A DNA stretch of 64,000 bases, from positions 620,001 to 684,000 of the forward strand of contig NZ_WKKF01000002.1 in the NCBI RefSeq assembly GCF_009674765.1, in the 5' to 3' direction. A program made the position numbers and the translations under genes. Of this stretch, positions 28,486-36,958 are shown one piece after another. The DNA is from Metabacillus idriensis (GTDB lineage: Bacteria; Bacillota; Bacilli; Bacillales; Bacillaceae). Within the stretch, counting starts at the first letter, position 1, and each line of letters begins with the position of its first letter. The notes below the pieces were generated by a model, which was not told where the DNA came from, did no database searches, and saw nothing but the letters and a program-made list of their open reading frames with translations.

Positions 28486-29253
28486 TTGGCCAGATTCCGC
28501 AAACGCCCTCATAAGAAGGGACCGCTTCCTTTCCGATATGTATTCCTGCTGTCGCTTGTCTTTTTTATTTTTTCTACAGCCGCAGGTCTATGGATCGTCA
28601 ATAAAGGAATTGAACCGACATTAATGACCGTAGCAGAAACGGAAACAAAACGGATTGCAACACTCGTTATTCAAAATGCAATTAATAAAGATATAAAAGA
28701 AGACGTTGATGTGGATGAAATGTTTGTGGTTGATACAGATGAAAAAGGGAATGTGACAACGATCGATTTTAATGCGAAGTTTGTCAGAAGCGTGCTTGCT
28801 AAAACTACAGATAAAATTCAAACGAACTTGAGAGAGGCTTCGAAAGGAAATATTGATGCACTCGAGCTTCCTGAAGGAGAACATATATCAAAAGATGAGC
28901 AGGGGGAGGGAATTATTTATTCCATCCCATTGGGTCAAGCTACAAATAATGCACTGATCGGGAACTTGGGACCAAGGGTGCCGGTACGCTTCTATGTAGT
29001 GGGGGAAGTGCAGACTGACGTAAAAGAAACGATTCAGCAGTATGGAATTAATAATGCTTTAATTGAGATTGCTGTTGAAATTGAAGTGAATGTAGAAGTG
29101 GTCATTCCCTTTTCCACTCAAACAGCTACAGTCAGAAACACAATACCAATTGCTATTAAAGCAGTACAGGGGCAGGTTCCAAGTTATTATAATGGCGGCG
29201 GAGCGGGTTCCCCTCCCGCAATCGATGTGCCGGTGGAATCATCTGGAAGGTAA
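28486..29253 (+). CDS. yunB: sporulation protein YunB
   Basis: A 255-residue protein with one N-terminal membrane helix (about residues 19-40) after a basic segment, and a large extracytoplasmic domain: 'VAETETKRIATLVIQNAINKDI', 'GLWIVNKGIEP' and the later 'GPRVPVRFYVVGEV' resemble SpoIIR/YunB-type proteins. In B. subtilis yunB is a sigma-E sporulation gene needed for efficient spore formation. Start TTG 28486 behind GGGGGGA; a mother-cell promoter could not be fixed by eye. Confidence 0.88.
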   Translation: MARFRKRPHKKGPLPFRYVFLLSLVFFIFSTAAGLWIVNKGIEPTLMTVAETETKRIATLVIQNAINKDIKEDVDVDEMFVVDTDEKGNVTTIDFNAKFVRSVLAKTTDKIQTNLREASKGNIDALELPEGEHISKDEQGEGIIYSIPLGQATNNALIGNLGPRVPVRFYVVGEVQTDVKETIQQYGINNALIEIAVEIEVNVEVVIPFSTQTATVRNTIPIAIKAVQGQVPSYYNGGGAGSPPAIDVPVESSGR

Positions 29254-29263
29254 CAATAGCAGG

Positions 29264-29292
29264 TTGAAAGTTTCATAGTTTATTGTTATAAT
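29264..29292 (+). promoter_or_regulatory. sigma-A promoter of the lysine riboswitch transcript
   Basis: TTGAAA, 17-base spacer, TATAAT, starting just after yunB. Confidence 0.8.
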
Positions 29293-29309
29293 CCATAATT
29301 ATAAACTGA

Positions 29310-29590
29310 ATACTTCACCTTGTCTCATGATGAGGTAGAGGCGCGAAAAAGAAGAGTAGGTAGTGTGAGGATGACAACTGAGACCACTATACAAAAGGCT
29401 TTTTTGCCGAAGTTATGCAAACGTGTCAGCATTTGCATGGCTGGGGTTACCTTGAATAAGGGTAACACTGTCATTATGGATGATATCTATAATGGAGGGC
29501 TACTGATCGTGGAGGATAACATAACATTACACCGTAATGCGGGAAGAGTAATGATAGTTATTTTCTATCGCTACTCTTTTTTATTTGCAC
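29310..29590 (+). ncRNA. lysine (L-box) riboswitch with terminator
   Basis: L-box landmarks in order: GATGAGGTAGAGGCGCG, AAGAAGAGTAGGTAG, TTTTTTGCCGAAG, GCATGGCTGGGGTTACC, AAGGGTAACACTGTCA and ATGGAGGGCTACTGATC. P1 pairs CATGATGAGGTAG with CTACTGATCGTG with one bulge and one mismatch. A terminator follows: AAGAGTA-TGATAG pairs with CTATC-TACTCTT before T6 (29544-29586). Lysine binding should stop transcription, making the next gene lysine-repressed. Confidence 0.92.
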
Positions 29591-29648
29591 TTTTTTATCC
29601 CTTCCTCGTGCCGGTAGCCTAAAAAATATTTTTAGGAGGCAATATACC

Positions 29649-31211
29649 ATGTCAGGCACTATTTATTCGATTCTTCCCCCAATCATCGCGATTCTGATGG
29701 TTATTTTAACAAGGAGAGTTCTGCTTTCCCTTGGTGTTGGAATTCTTTCCGCTGCACTTATTCTTACAAATTTTTCAATTTTAGAAACGATTACGAAAGT
29801 GTATGAAGCTTTTAAAGCCATCTTTATTTCAGATGGAGCATTAAACACTTGGAATGTCTTTATTCTGCTTTTTCTTTTAATCTTAGGTGTTGTTACAGCG
29901 CTTATTTCGATTTCAGGAGGCAGCAGAGCCTTTGGAGAATGGGCTCAAAAACGTGTCAAAACAAGAGCAGGCGCTCAATTTACAGCTGCACTTTTAGGTG
30001 TCCTGATTTTTATTGATGATTATTTTAACGCACTTGCAGTCGGTCAGGTAAGCCGTCCGATTACGGACCGTCAAAGAGTATCCCGCGCCAAGCTTGCTTA
30101 CATTATTGACTCAACATCAGCACCTGTTTGTGTAGTTTCGCCGGTTTCAAGCTGGGGAGCCTATATTATTGCTATGATTGGAACGATTCTTGCGACGCAT
30201 GGTGTCAGCGAATACACACCTCTTTCAGCATTCATGACGATGGTTCCGATGAATTACTATGTATTTGCAGCATTGGCTTTAGTTTTTGCAACAGCTTACT
30301 TCAATATTAATTTAGGAAGCATGAAGCAGCACGAAGAGCGTGCGATTGAAACAGGCGTTGTTTTTGATCCAGAAAAAGAACCGCTTGGAGATATTAAAGA
30401 AGATTTGCCTACAAGCGATAAAGGGACGATTGCAAATCTTGTATGGCCGATTATTGCCTTAATTATCGGAACGGTAAGTGCCATGCTATGGACCGGATAT
30501 CAGGGTGTTCAGGGAGAAGAAGGAGTTTCTCTTACTCTTTTAACAATGTTTGAATATACCGATGTAGCTAAATCTCTAGTCTTAGGCGGATTATTCGGCT
30601 TACTCGTAACTCTTGCTCTTTATTTCAGCAAAGGAATCAGTGCTTCTTACTTGCCGAAGGGATTTCTTGAAGGCATTAAATCAATGCTGCCCGCAATCTA
30701 TATCCTAAGCTTGGCCTGGATGATCGTAGACTTAATCGGTCAGCTGAAAACGGGTGAATATCTGGCAGGGCTTGTTGAGCAATCGAATATGAACACAGCA
30801 CTCCTTCCAGTTATTCTGTTTATTCTTGCAGGTTTTATGGCATTTGCAACCGGAACTTCATGGGGCACTTTCGGAATTATGCTTCCGATCGCAGGTGAAA
30901 TTACAGCAGCAACTGACATTTCCATGCTTCTGCCTGCGATGGCAGCCGTTCTTGCAGGGGCTGTGCTTGGGGATCACTGTTCTCCTATATCCGATACAAC
31001 AATCTTATCCTCAACAGGGGCAGGAAGCCATCATATCGATCATGTCATCACACAGATGCCTTATGCCATTACCGGAGGAATTATAGCAGCGGCTGGCTAT
31101 CTAGTTTTGGGATTTTCAGGAAGCATGCTTCTGGGACTTTTGACAGTAGTTGTCCTCTTAGTTGTTTTCATCCTCATCTTCAAAAAAAAGGAAGAGATTC
31201 CTTCGAAATAG
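29649..31211 (+). CDS. lysW: NhaC-family antiporter, predicted lysine transporter (LysW type)
   Basis: A 520-residue membrane protein with about twelve hydrophobic segments, of the NhaC Na+/H+ antiporter superfamily: 'FIDDYFNALAVGQVSRPITD' (about 122-141), 'SAPVCVVSPVSSWGAYI' and 'LGDHCSPISDTTILSSTGAG' (about 438-457). The lysine riboswitch ahead predicts that the cargo is lysine, in line with earlier comparative work naming such NhaC-like proteins LysW. RBS AGGAGG. Own terminator. Not at this place in B. subtilis as far as I recall. Confidence 0.85.
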   Translation: MSGTIYSILPPIIAILMVILTRRVLLSLGVGILSAALILTNFSILETITKVYEAFKAIFISDGALNTWNVFILLFLLILGVVTALISISGGSRAFGEWAQKRVKTRAGAQFTAALLGVLIFIDDYFNALAVGQVSRPITDRQRVSRAKLAYIIDSTSAPVCVVSPVSSWGAYIIAMIGTILATHGVSEYTPLSAFMTMVPMNYYVFAALALVFATAYFNINLGSMKQHEERAIETGVVFDPEKEPLGDIKEDLPTSDKGTIANLVWPIIALIIGTVSAMLWTGYQGVQGEEGVSLTLLTMFEYTDVAKSLVLGGLFGLLVTLALYFSKGISASYLPKGFLEGIKSMLPAIYILSLAWMIVDLIGQLKTGEYLAGLVEQSNMNTALLPVILFILAGFMAFATGTSWGTFGIMLPIAGEITAATDISMLLPAMAAVLAGAVLGDHCSPISDTTILSSTGAGSHHIDHVITQMPYAITGGIIAAAGYLVLGFSGSMLLGLLTVVVLLVVFILIFKKKEEIPSK

Positions 31212-31214
31212 GTT

Positions 31215-31250
31215 AAAAAGGCAGAGTTCTCGAGGACTCTGCCTTTTATT
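31215..31250 (+). terminator. terminator after lysW
   Basis: AAAAGGCAGAGT pairs with ACTCTGCCTTTT around an 8-base loop. Confidence 0.9.
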
Positions 31251-31304
31251 GTAAGAAAATATGACAGGTAAATCATCTTAAAATAATAATTTTTAAAAAT
31301 CATT

Positions 31305-31333
31305 TTGACTTAGGCATAATGTCCGATTATACT
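31305..31333 (+). promoter_or_regulatory. sigma-A promoter of the NSS transporter operon
   Basis: TTGACT, exactly 17 bases, TATACT. Transcription would start near 31340, which rules out the in-frame ATG at 31319 as the protein start. Confidence 0.85.
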
Positions 31334-31420
31334 ATGTATAGTTATACTGAAATATCAGAAAATAGTAAAAATTATAATTCTTCCAAATTCGGGAAGAAAC
31401 AGCAAAAGGGGGCTTTACAC

Positions 31421-32926
31421 ATGGATAATCGTCCACAGTGGGGAACAAGGGCAGGCTTTATTTTAGCAGCTGTTGGATCGGCAATCGGTTTAGGAAACAT
31501 CTGGCGGTTTCCTGGAGTTGCTTACGAAAATGGAGGGGGATCCTTCTTCATTCCGTATCTATTTGCACTATTGACTGCAGGGATTCCGCTGCTTGTAATG
31601 GAATTTACGCTTGGACATAAATACCGCGGTTCCGCACCATTAACGTATGCAAGATTAAGCAAAAAATTTGAATGGCTCGGCTGGTGGCAGGTCGGCATCG
31701 CATTTGTCATTTCAACGTATTACTCGGTCATCATCGCTTGGGCAATTTCATACAGCGGCTTTTCTTTAAATTTAAGCTGGGGAAAAGATACACAGACATT
31801 CCTTTTCAGCGATTATCTTCAGGCTGCAGCTCCTGGAGAATTAGGCGGATTTGCGCCAGGCGTGCTTTTGCCGCTATTAATTGTATGGGTAGTTACACTG
31901 GGTGTGCTATTTGCAGGTGTTAAAAAAGGAATTGAACTTGCAAATAAAATTTTTATTCCTACTTTAGTGGTCTTATTCTTAATTATTGTTATCCGTGCAT
32001 TAACTTTAGAAGGTGCAGCACAGGGTCTGGAAGCATTTTTCAAACCGAATTGGGATATGATTTTAAACGGTAAAGTATGGATAGCTGCATATGGACAAAT
32101 TTTCTTCAGTTTATCCATCGCATTTGCAATTATGGTTACTTATTCAAGCTATCTTCCAAAAAAATCAGATATCACGAACAATGCATTTATTACAGGATTC
32201 GGCAACTCTGCATTTGAACTGCTTGCAGGTATTGGAGTATTCAGTGCACTTGGTTTCATGGCGATGCAGCAAGGTGTTCCTGTTAATGAAGTTGTTTCAA
32301 AAGGGATCGGTTTAGCTTTTATCGTTTTCCCGCAAATTATTAATGAGTTCCCGGCATTTAATGAGCTTTTTGGTTTCTTGTTCTTTGCATCGCTGACACT
32401 TGCAGGATTAACATCCCTCATTTCAATCGTTGAAACGTTTGTAGCAGGTGTTCAAGATAAGTTTAATGTTTCCCGTACAAAAGCAGTGTTATTCGGGGGA
32501 GGAGTTTCCGCAATTATTTCTCTTTTATTTGCTACAAGAGGCGGAATTAACTTCTTGGACGTAGCAGATGAGTTTATCAACAGCTTTGGTGTGACTCTGG
32601 CAGGTTTTGTTGAAGTAATCGTTGTTATCTGGATTCTTAGACAGGCAACAGATCTTCAAAAACATGCCAACCAGATTTCAGATATTCAATTAGGAGCATG
32701 GTGGAAAGTATGCTTAGGGGTCATTACTCCTATCGTTCTTGGCTACATGATGATTGATAAGCTTAGAGCGGAGCCGTATGGCGGAGGATCCTATTCAGGT
32801 GAGTTCCTTTTATATTCAGGCTGGCTGGTTGCAGCAGGAGCATTAATTGTGGGTATTCTGTTCTCATTCATTTCATGGAAAAAGGATACAATTGAGCTTC
32901 CAGCTGATAAGGAGGTATTACGCTAA
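31421..32926 (+). CDS. neurotransmitter:sodium symporter family transporter (methionine/alanine type)
   Basis: A 501-residue NSS-family transporter with about twelve membrane helices. The first helix carries 'GSAIGLGNIWRFPGVAYENGGG' (residues about 19-40), the unwound Na+/substrate site of the family. The start is ATG 31421 behind AAAGGGGG; the promoter excludes earlier starts. The 34-residue gene overlapping its stop resembles MetS, so the pair is likely a MetPS-like methionine/alanine importer; substrate is inferred from this partner only. Confidence 0.88.
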   Translation: MDNRPQWGTRAGFILAAVGSAIGLGNIWRFPGVAYENGGGSFFIPYLFALLTAGIPLLVMEFTLGHKYRGSAPLTYARLSKKFEWLGWWQVGIAFVISTYYSVIIAWAISYSGFSLNLSWGKDTQTFLFSDYLQAAAPGELGGFAPGVLLPLLIVWVVTLGVLFAGVKKGIELANKIFIPTLVVLFLIIVIRALTLEGAAQGLEAFFKPNWDMILNGKVWIAAYGQIFFSLSIAFAIMVTYSSYLPKKSDITNNAFITGFGNSAFELLAGIGVFSALGFMAMQQGVPVNEVVSKGIGLAFIVFPQIINEFPAFNELFGFLFFASLTLAGLTSLISIVETFVAGVQDKFNVSRTKAVLFGGGVSAIISLLFATRGGINFLDVADEFINSFGVTLAGFVEVIVVIWILRQATDLQKHANQISDIQLGAWWKVCLGVITPIVLGYMMIDKLRAEPYGGGSYSGEFLLYSGWLVAAGALIVGILFSFISWKKDTIELPADKEVLR

Positions 32927-33030
32927 TGAGCGGCGGAGCAATTACAATGATGATTGTTGGTATAGTTGTTATTTGGGGCGGATTGGCTGCAAGTATAGCT
33001 AATGCAGTTGTTAAAGCTAAAAGATCATAA
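32926..33030 (+). CDS. MetS-like small subunit of NSS transporter (34 residues)
   Basis: A single-helix protein: hydrophobic residues about 6-26 (TMMIVGIVVIWGGLAASIAN) followed by a basic tail KAKRS. GGAGGT lies before the ATG, which shares one base with the transporter's TAA, so the two are translationally coupled. Size, topology and position match the 'methionine/alanine import NSS transporter small subunit' family (MetS). Its role in related systems is to make the large subunit functional. Confidence 0.85.
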   Translation: MSGGAITMMIVGIVVIWGGLAASIANAVVKAKRS

Positions 33031-33043
33031 TTAATAATTAAAA

Positions 33044-33075
33044 TGCGGGTCAGCGTGTATTGCTGACCCGTTTAT
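33044..33075. terminator. bidirectional terminator between metS-like gene and lytH
   Basis: CGGGTCAGC pairs with GCTGACCCG around a 7-base loop, T-rich on the plus side; convergent genes. Confidence 0.85.
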
Positions 33076-34071
33076 TTATTTTTTCTTTCTTTTCCTGTAT
33101 TCTGCACGTTCCCATACTTTTAACTGCGGATAAGGATCATATGACCATTCTGTTCTGCCATTATCTTTGTACATGCCATAATGAAGATGCGGAGGGAACT
33201 TTCCAGAGGTACCTGGAGGTCCATAGCCTGAGCTCCCGACTGAACCGATTAACTGCCCGGGCTCCACAATTTGTCCTACTTGAAGGCCATCTGCAAATCC
33301 ATTCAGATGGGCAAAGTAATGGTACGTATTGGAGCTGTCCCGAATTCCCAGCCTCCAGCCGCCAAACCTGTTCCAGCCTTTCATTTCAATAATTCCATAG
33401 CAAGTAGAACTCACAGGAACACCGTAATTGGCAAAGATGTCTGTTCCTTCATGTATTCTTCGGCCGCCCCAGCCTCGTGCATCTCCCCATGTGTTTTTAT
33501 AGCTGTAGTTGAAGCGGATAGGGACAGGGAAAGAATGCTGATCAAGATCCAGTCTTCCGTATTTTTGAAAAAGCTTCATATGTCCTGAAATCAATCCAAT
33601 TGTTTTATCACGCTGATAGTAATCCCAAAGACCAATTTTTATGTTTTCGAGATCAATTCCATAAGACAGCAAATAGGCTGCAAACGTAAACAGCACATCT
33701 TCGTCATTGTCAGGCTCCGCCTTGCCGTCGCCATTTCCGTCAATGCCAATCCCGCCAAATAAAGAGATGCTTGTCGGGTTGGTGTCAGACCGATCTGGAT
33801 TTTGCAGCCCAGTCCATATTTCCGGTTTAATATAGATGCCAATAACGCCTTTTGCTTTAGGGATATCATTCCTGGTTCTTCTTACGTTACGCTCATATTG
33901 ATCAACAGAGGCCAGTACGTACCAGGGAATTTGAGTAATGGTTTCAGCTTTTTTAAATAAGTTCATTCGTTCTTGATTAATTTGTTCGATGCTTTTATCT
34001 GCCCCGAGCACCTGATTAGGCAGGGCAGTGCAGAAGAAACAAAGAATAAACAGGATCCATATTTTTCTCAC
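33076..34071 (-). CDS. lytH: M23 peptidase LytH
   Basis: A 331-residue exported protein: signal peptide to about residue 23, an N-terminal helical region resembling lytic-transglycosylase-like domains with an acidic DGNGDGKAEPDNDED loop (about 113-127), and a C-terminal M23 (LytM) domain with zinc motifs RIHEGTD (His, Asp) and HLHYG. B. subtilis LytH is a sporulation L-Ala-D-Glu peptidase that trims stem peptides in spore cortex. Divergent from lipA, as in B. subtilis. Confidence 0.9.
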   Translation of the reverse strand: MRKIWILFILCFFCTALPNQVLGADKSIEQINQERMNLFKKAETITQIPWYVLASVDQYERNVRRTRNDIPKAKGVIGIYIKPEIWTGLQNPDRSDTNPTSISLFGGIGIDGNGDGKAEPDNDEDVLFTFAAYLLSYGIDLENIKIGLWDYYQRDKTIGLISGHMKLFQKYGRLDLDQHSFPVPIRFNYSYKNTWGDARGWGGRRIHEGTDIFANYGVPVSSTCYGIIEMKGWNRFGGWRLGIRDSSNTYHYFAHLNGFADGLQVGQIVEPGQLIGSVGSSGYGPPGTSGKFPPHLHYGMYKDNGRTEWSYDPYPQLKVWERAEYRKRKKK

Positions 34072-34294
34072 ATTACCGGTCTCCTTTAAACCAATTTCAT
34101 AACCTTAGTTTGGTGTAAAAAAGAAATTTCATATGTAGAAAATGTTAGAAATTGCTTCGCTCTCTTTCCCTTGTCCTATCTTGCTCTGTTATGTTAAAGT
34201 GACTAATGTACCTATTTCATTTTAAATTTTCCTTTTATGCTGAACATTCGCAGAATCAGAGGAATACTTACAATACATACTGGAGATGATTCAG

Positions 34295-35191
34295 ATGGCT
34301 AAGAAAGAAGAATACCTGAGAAAGCCGGATTGGCTAAAAATAAAATTAAACACCAATGAAAATTACACAGGCTTAAAAAAAATGATGCGCGAAAAAAATC
34401 TTCACACCGTTTGTGAAGAAGCGAAATGTCCCAATATTCATGAATGCTGGGCAGTAAGACGCACTGCAACATTTATGATCCTTGGCGCTGTGTGCACTCG
34501 TGCATGCCGTTTCTGTGCGGTAAAAACGGGTTTGCCGACTGAACTTGATTTACAAGAGCCGGAACGCGTTGCAGATTCAGTAGCATTGATGAACTTAAAA
34601 CATGCTGTTATTACAGCGGTTGCAAGGGATGATCTGCGTGACGGGGGGGCAAACGTATTTGCCGAGACAGTCCGTGCCGTACGACGCAAAAGTCCATTTA
34701 CTTCAATTGAAGTTCTGCCATCTGATATGGGCGGTGTGGAAGAAAACTTAAAAACACTGATGGACGCAAAACCGGATATACTAAACCATAATATTGAAAC
34801 CGTAAAACGTTTGACTCCAAGAGTTCGCGCACGTGCAAAATATGACCGTTCCCTCGAATTTCTGCGCCGCGCTAAAGAAATGCAGCCGGATATTCCGACC
34901 AAATCAAGCTTAATGATTGGCCTTGGCGAAACAAAAGAAGAAATCATCGAAACAATGGATGATTTGCGTGCAAACAATGTTGACATTATGACAATCGGCC
35001 AATACTTGCAGCCATCAAAAAAGCATCTTAAAGTAATGAAATACTACACACCTGAAGAATTTGCTGAGCTTCGGGAAATTGCGATGAGCAAAGGCTTCAG
35101 CCACTGTGAAGCAGGCCCGCTCGTTCGTTCTTCCTATCATGCAGATGAGCAGGTTAATGCAGCAACTAAAGCAAGACAGGCACAGGCATAA
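34295..35191 (+). CDS. lipA: lipoyl synthase
   Basis: A 298-residue radical-SAM enzyme that inserts two sulfurs into octanoyl groups on GcvH and oxoacid dehydrogenases. The auxiliary cluster cysteines are in [15 protein letters not shown], the radical-SAM cluster is CTRACRFC (about 74-81), and the C-terminal RSSYHA motif is present. ATG 34295 is chosen over ATG 34286, which abuts the TGGAGATG site. Strong terminator follows. Confidence 0.96.
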   Translation: MAKKEEYLRKPDWLKIKLNTNENYTGLKKMMREKNLHTVCEEAKCPNIHECWAVRRTATFMILGAVCTRACRFCAVKTGLPTELDLQEPERVADSVALMNLKHAVITAVARDDLRDGGANVFAETVRAVRRKSPFTSIEVLPSDMGGVEENLKTLMDAKPDILNHNIETVKRLTPRVRARAKYDRSLEFLRRAKEMQPDIPTKSSLMIGLGETKEEIIETMDDLRANNVDIMTIGQYLQPSKKHLKVMKYYTPEEFAELREIAMSKGFSHCEAGPLVRSSYHADEQVNAATKARQAQA

Positions 35192-35193
35192 TA

Positions 35194-35227
35194 AAAGAAC
35201 CCGCATCTTTGATGCGGGTTCTTTTTT
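35194..35227 (+). terminator. terminator of lipA
   Basis: AAAGAACCCGCATC pairs with GATGCGGGTTCTTT, then T-run that runs straight into the composite repeat. Confidence 0.93.
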
Positions 35228-35572
35228 ATAGTATCAGATTTTATATCTGTTATGCTTCAATGGCAAGTTGCAACTCCCTGCAAAACCGAATAACGGTATT
35301 GGAGGGTAAGAAAACGGCTGAATCGTACCCTGCTAAACCGAATATCGGTATTGGAGGGTAAGAAAACGGCTGAATCGTACCCCGCAAAACCGAATAACGG
35401 TGTTGGAGGGTAAGAAAACGGCTGAATCGTACCCTGCAAAACCGAATAACGGTATTGCAGGGTAGGAATGCCACGAATAACCTCTCCAAAAAATGAAAAT
35501 ACTTCCCGTTTCCCGCTTCAGTATAGCGATCATCTTTCACCATCCAGATTCTTAAACCAGTTTTCATAGAAA
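35227..35572. repeat. composite repeat, copy 1, with tandem array B (four 52-bp units)
   Basis: Left end TATAGTATCAGATTTTATAT, then units beginning CAAAACCGAATAACGGTATT at 35281, 35333, 35385 and 35437 (exactly 52 apart), then ATAACCTCTCCAAAAAATGA. Each unit folds: TACCCT-CAA-ACCG / CGGT-TTG-AGGGTA around AATAA with single mismatches between. The same left end, units and right end recur at 59971-60410. Confidence 0.95.
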
Positions 35573-35573
35573 A

Positions 35574-35891
35574 AGGTGGGACCAGGACTTTTCTGTCGGA
35601 TCCTTATCTGTCTGTCGGAGCTAACTGGGGCGATTCCGCTTTTCAACATTGTCCAGCTCCATCTCCTAGCCCCTCGGCCAGAACAAATTCCCCTAAAAAG
35701 TCAAACCAGGACTTTTCAGGGGAATTCTTATGTGTCTGTCAGGTCTGACCAGTCGATTCCGCTTTTCTACATTGTCCAGCTCCATCGCCCAGCTCCTCGG
35801 CCAGAACGGCTCCGCCAGCAAAGGCAAAAAGCGCCTTTTCTGTCGGAGCCTTATCTGTCTGTCGGAGCTAACCGGGGCGATTCCGCTTTTC
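35574..35891. repeat. dispersed palindromic element, copy 3 (one half and two nearly full units)
   Basis: Unit 3a (35574-35644) lacks its left half. Unit 3b has AATTCCCCT (35686-35694) pairing with AGGGGAATT (35718-35726) plus an inner AAAAGTC/GACTTTT. Unit 3c has GGCTCCG (35808-35814) with CGGAGCC (35844-35850) and inner AAAGGC/GCCTTT. The right end runs to the stop codon of yutC. Confidence 0.9.
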
Positions 35892-36541
35892 TATTTATAC
35901 CGGGTCTGTTCGTACTTGTCCTTCATGTCCTGATCAAGGTTTTCGTTTGTTTCGCCGTAGCCTTCTCCGTTTGCGTTTTCACCTTTGTTCAGTTTGCGGC
36001 CTTGAGGTGATTTCAGCATTTCTTTTATTGTGTTATTGATAATTTGATCAATATCTCTGCTTTCTGGATCAAGGCCTGAGTATCCTTCGACTTGTTTAAT
36101 CATCTCAGGATCATCGGACAGGTAAACGTGGTAGTATCTGGGAACGACGGAAATCGCCGTTTTTTTCACTTGATCCGCTGTTTCATTTCGATTTTTTGTA
36201 TCAGACTGATAGGCGATCAGTACTTCTTCATCGGTAACAAGCGTTGCCACATCCTGGATATTCGGAAGTTGAACGATTAAGCTGGAAATGGCATTAGCCG
36301 TCTTTTCGTAATCAACTTGAGGCACCTTGTCGTAATCATTTTCCTGGGCTAAATTGTTTTTTACATGACGCACATAGCCAAAACCGGAGTTAGTGTCTTT
36401 TCCGTTTTTTATGCCATTTTCGTTGTTTACATTTACGGTATTGCCGTTTTCCTCAAACAATTCATTTTCACTTGCAGTATTCTGGCATCCAGTCATGATG
36501 ATCATACCTATTAAGGATGCCGTGAACGCGATTTTCTTCAT
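35891..36541 (-). CDS. yutC: YhcN/YlaJ-family sporulation lipoprotein YutC
   Basis: A 216-residue lipoprotein with signal peptide and lipobox IMTGC (Cys about 19), an Asn-rich linker and a conserved domain containing 'VATLVTDEEVLIAYQSD' and 'VPRYYHVYLSDDPEM', as in the YhcN/YlaJ family of spore-associated lipoproteins. ATG 36541 is used because GGAGGTG precedes it; a GTG at 36550 is part of that site. Repeat element, not a normal terminator, lies at its 3' end. Confidence 0.85.
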   Translation of the reverse strand: MKKIAFTASLIGMIIMTGCQNTASENELFEENGNTVNVNNENGIKNGKDTNSGFGYVRHVKNNLAQENDYDKVPQVDYEKTANAISSLIVQLPNIQDVATLVTDEEVLIAYQSDTKNRNETADQVKKTAISVVPRYYHVYLSDDPEMIKQVEGYSGLDPESRDIDQIINNTIKEMLKSPQGRKLNKGENANGEGYGETNENLDQDMKDKYEQTRYK

Positions 36542-36654
36542 CGCAAACACCTCCGTAACCTTAGGTTGACCAAAACAAACGCAATCTTTCTTAGCAATTG
36601 ATGGGGAAATCGATTATGATAGTATTTAGACAGCTTTCATGTGAGGTGATAGTA

Positions 36655-36930
36655 GTGATAACGGTCCAAAATCATAGCTTTGAGCTCATTAAGGACGAAA
36701 AAAATGGCTTTAATGAAGAGGCCTTCAAAGCGCGTTACTCAGAAATTCTGAATAAGTATGATTACATCGTCGGTGACTGGGGCTATAATCAGCTTAGACT
36801 TAAAGGCTTTTTTGACGATCAAAATCAAAAAGCTTCCTATGACACAAAAATCAGCACACTTGATGAGTACATATTTGAGTACTGCAACTTCGGCTGTGCC
36901 CATTTTGTCTTAAAAAGAATAAAGAAATAA
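36655..36930 (+). CDS. yutD: YutD-family protein (DUF1027)
   Basis: A 91-residue soluble protein with the family signature 'YDYIVGDWGYNQLRLKGFFDD' (about 31-51) and 'YCNFGCAHFVLK' near the end. GTG 36655 follows GAGGTGATA and gives the usual length; the frame is open further to 36598 without a site. Function unknown. It ends in a bidirectional terminator. Confidence 0.88.
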   Translation: MITVQNHSFELIKDEKNGFNEEAFKARYSEILNKYDYIVGDWGYNQLRLKGFFDDQNQKASYDTKISTLDEYIFEYCNFGCAHFVLKRIKK

Positions 36931-36958
36931 GCCGCGGAGGAAATCCGCGGCTTATTAT
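36928..36958. terminator. bidirectional terminator
   Basis: GCCGCGG pairs with CCGCGGC, with A/T runs on both sides, between convergent genes. Confidence 0.85.

Noticed and set aside
29320-29622. 100-codon ORF
   Set aside because: It lies on the lysine riboswitch and its terminator; no ribosome binding site and no protein-like composition.
35250-35567. Open frames of 60-105 codons across array B
   Set aside because: They are translations of the 52-bp repeats (repeated SRVRFSRFL/PLFGFAGYD type peptides), with no ribosome binding site.
35576-36010. 144-codon plus-strand ORF
   Set aside because: Composed of palindromic element copy 3 and antisense of yutC.
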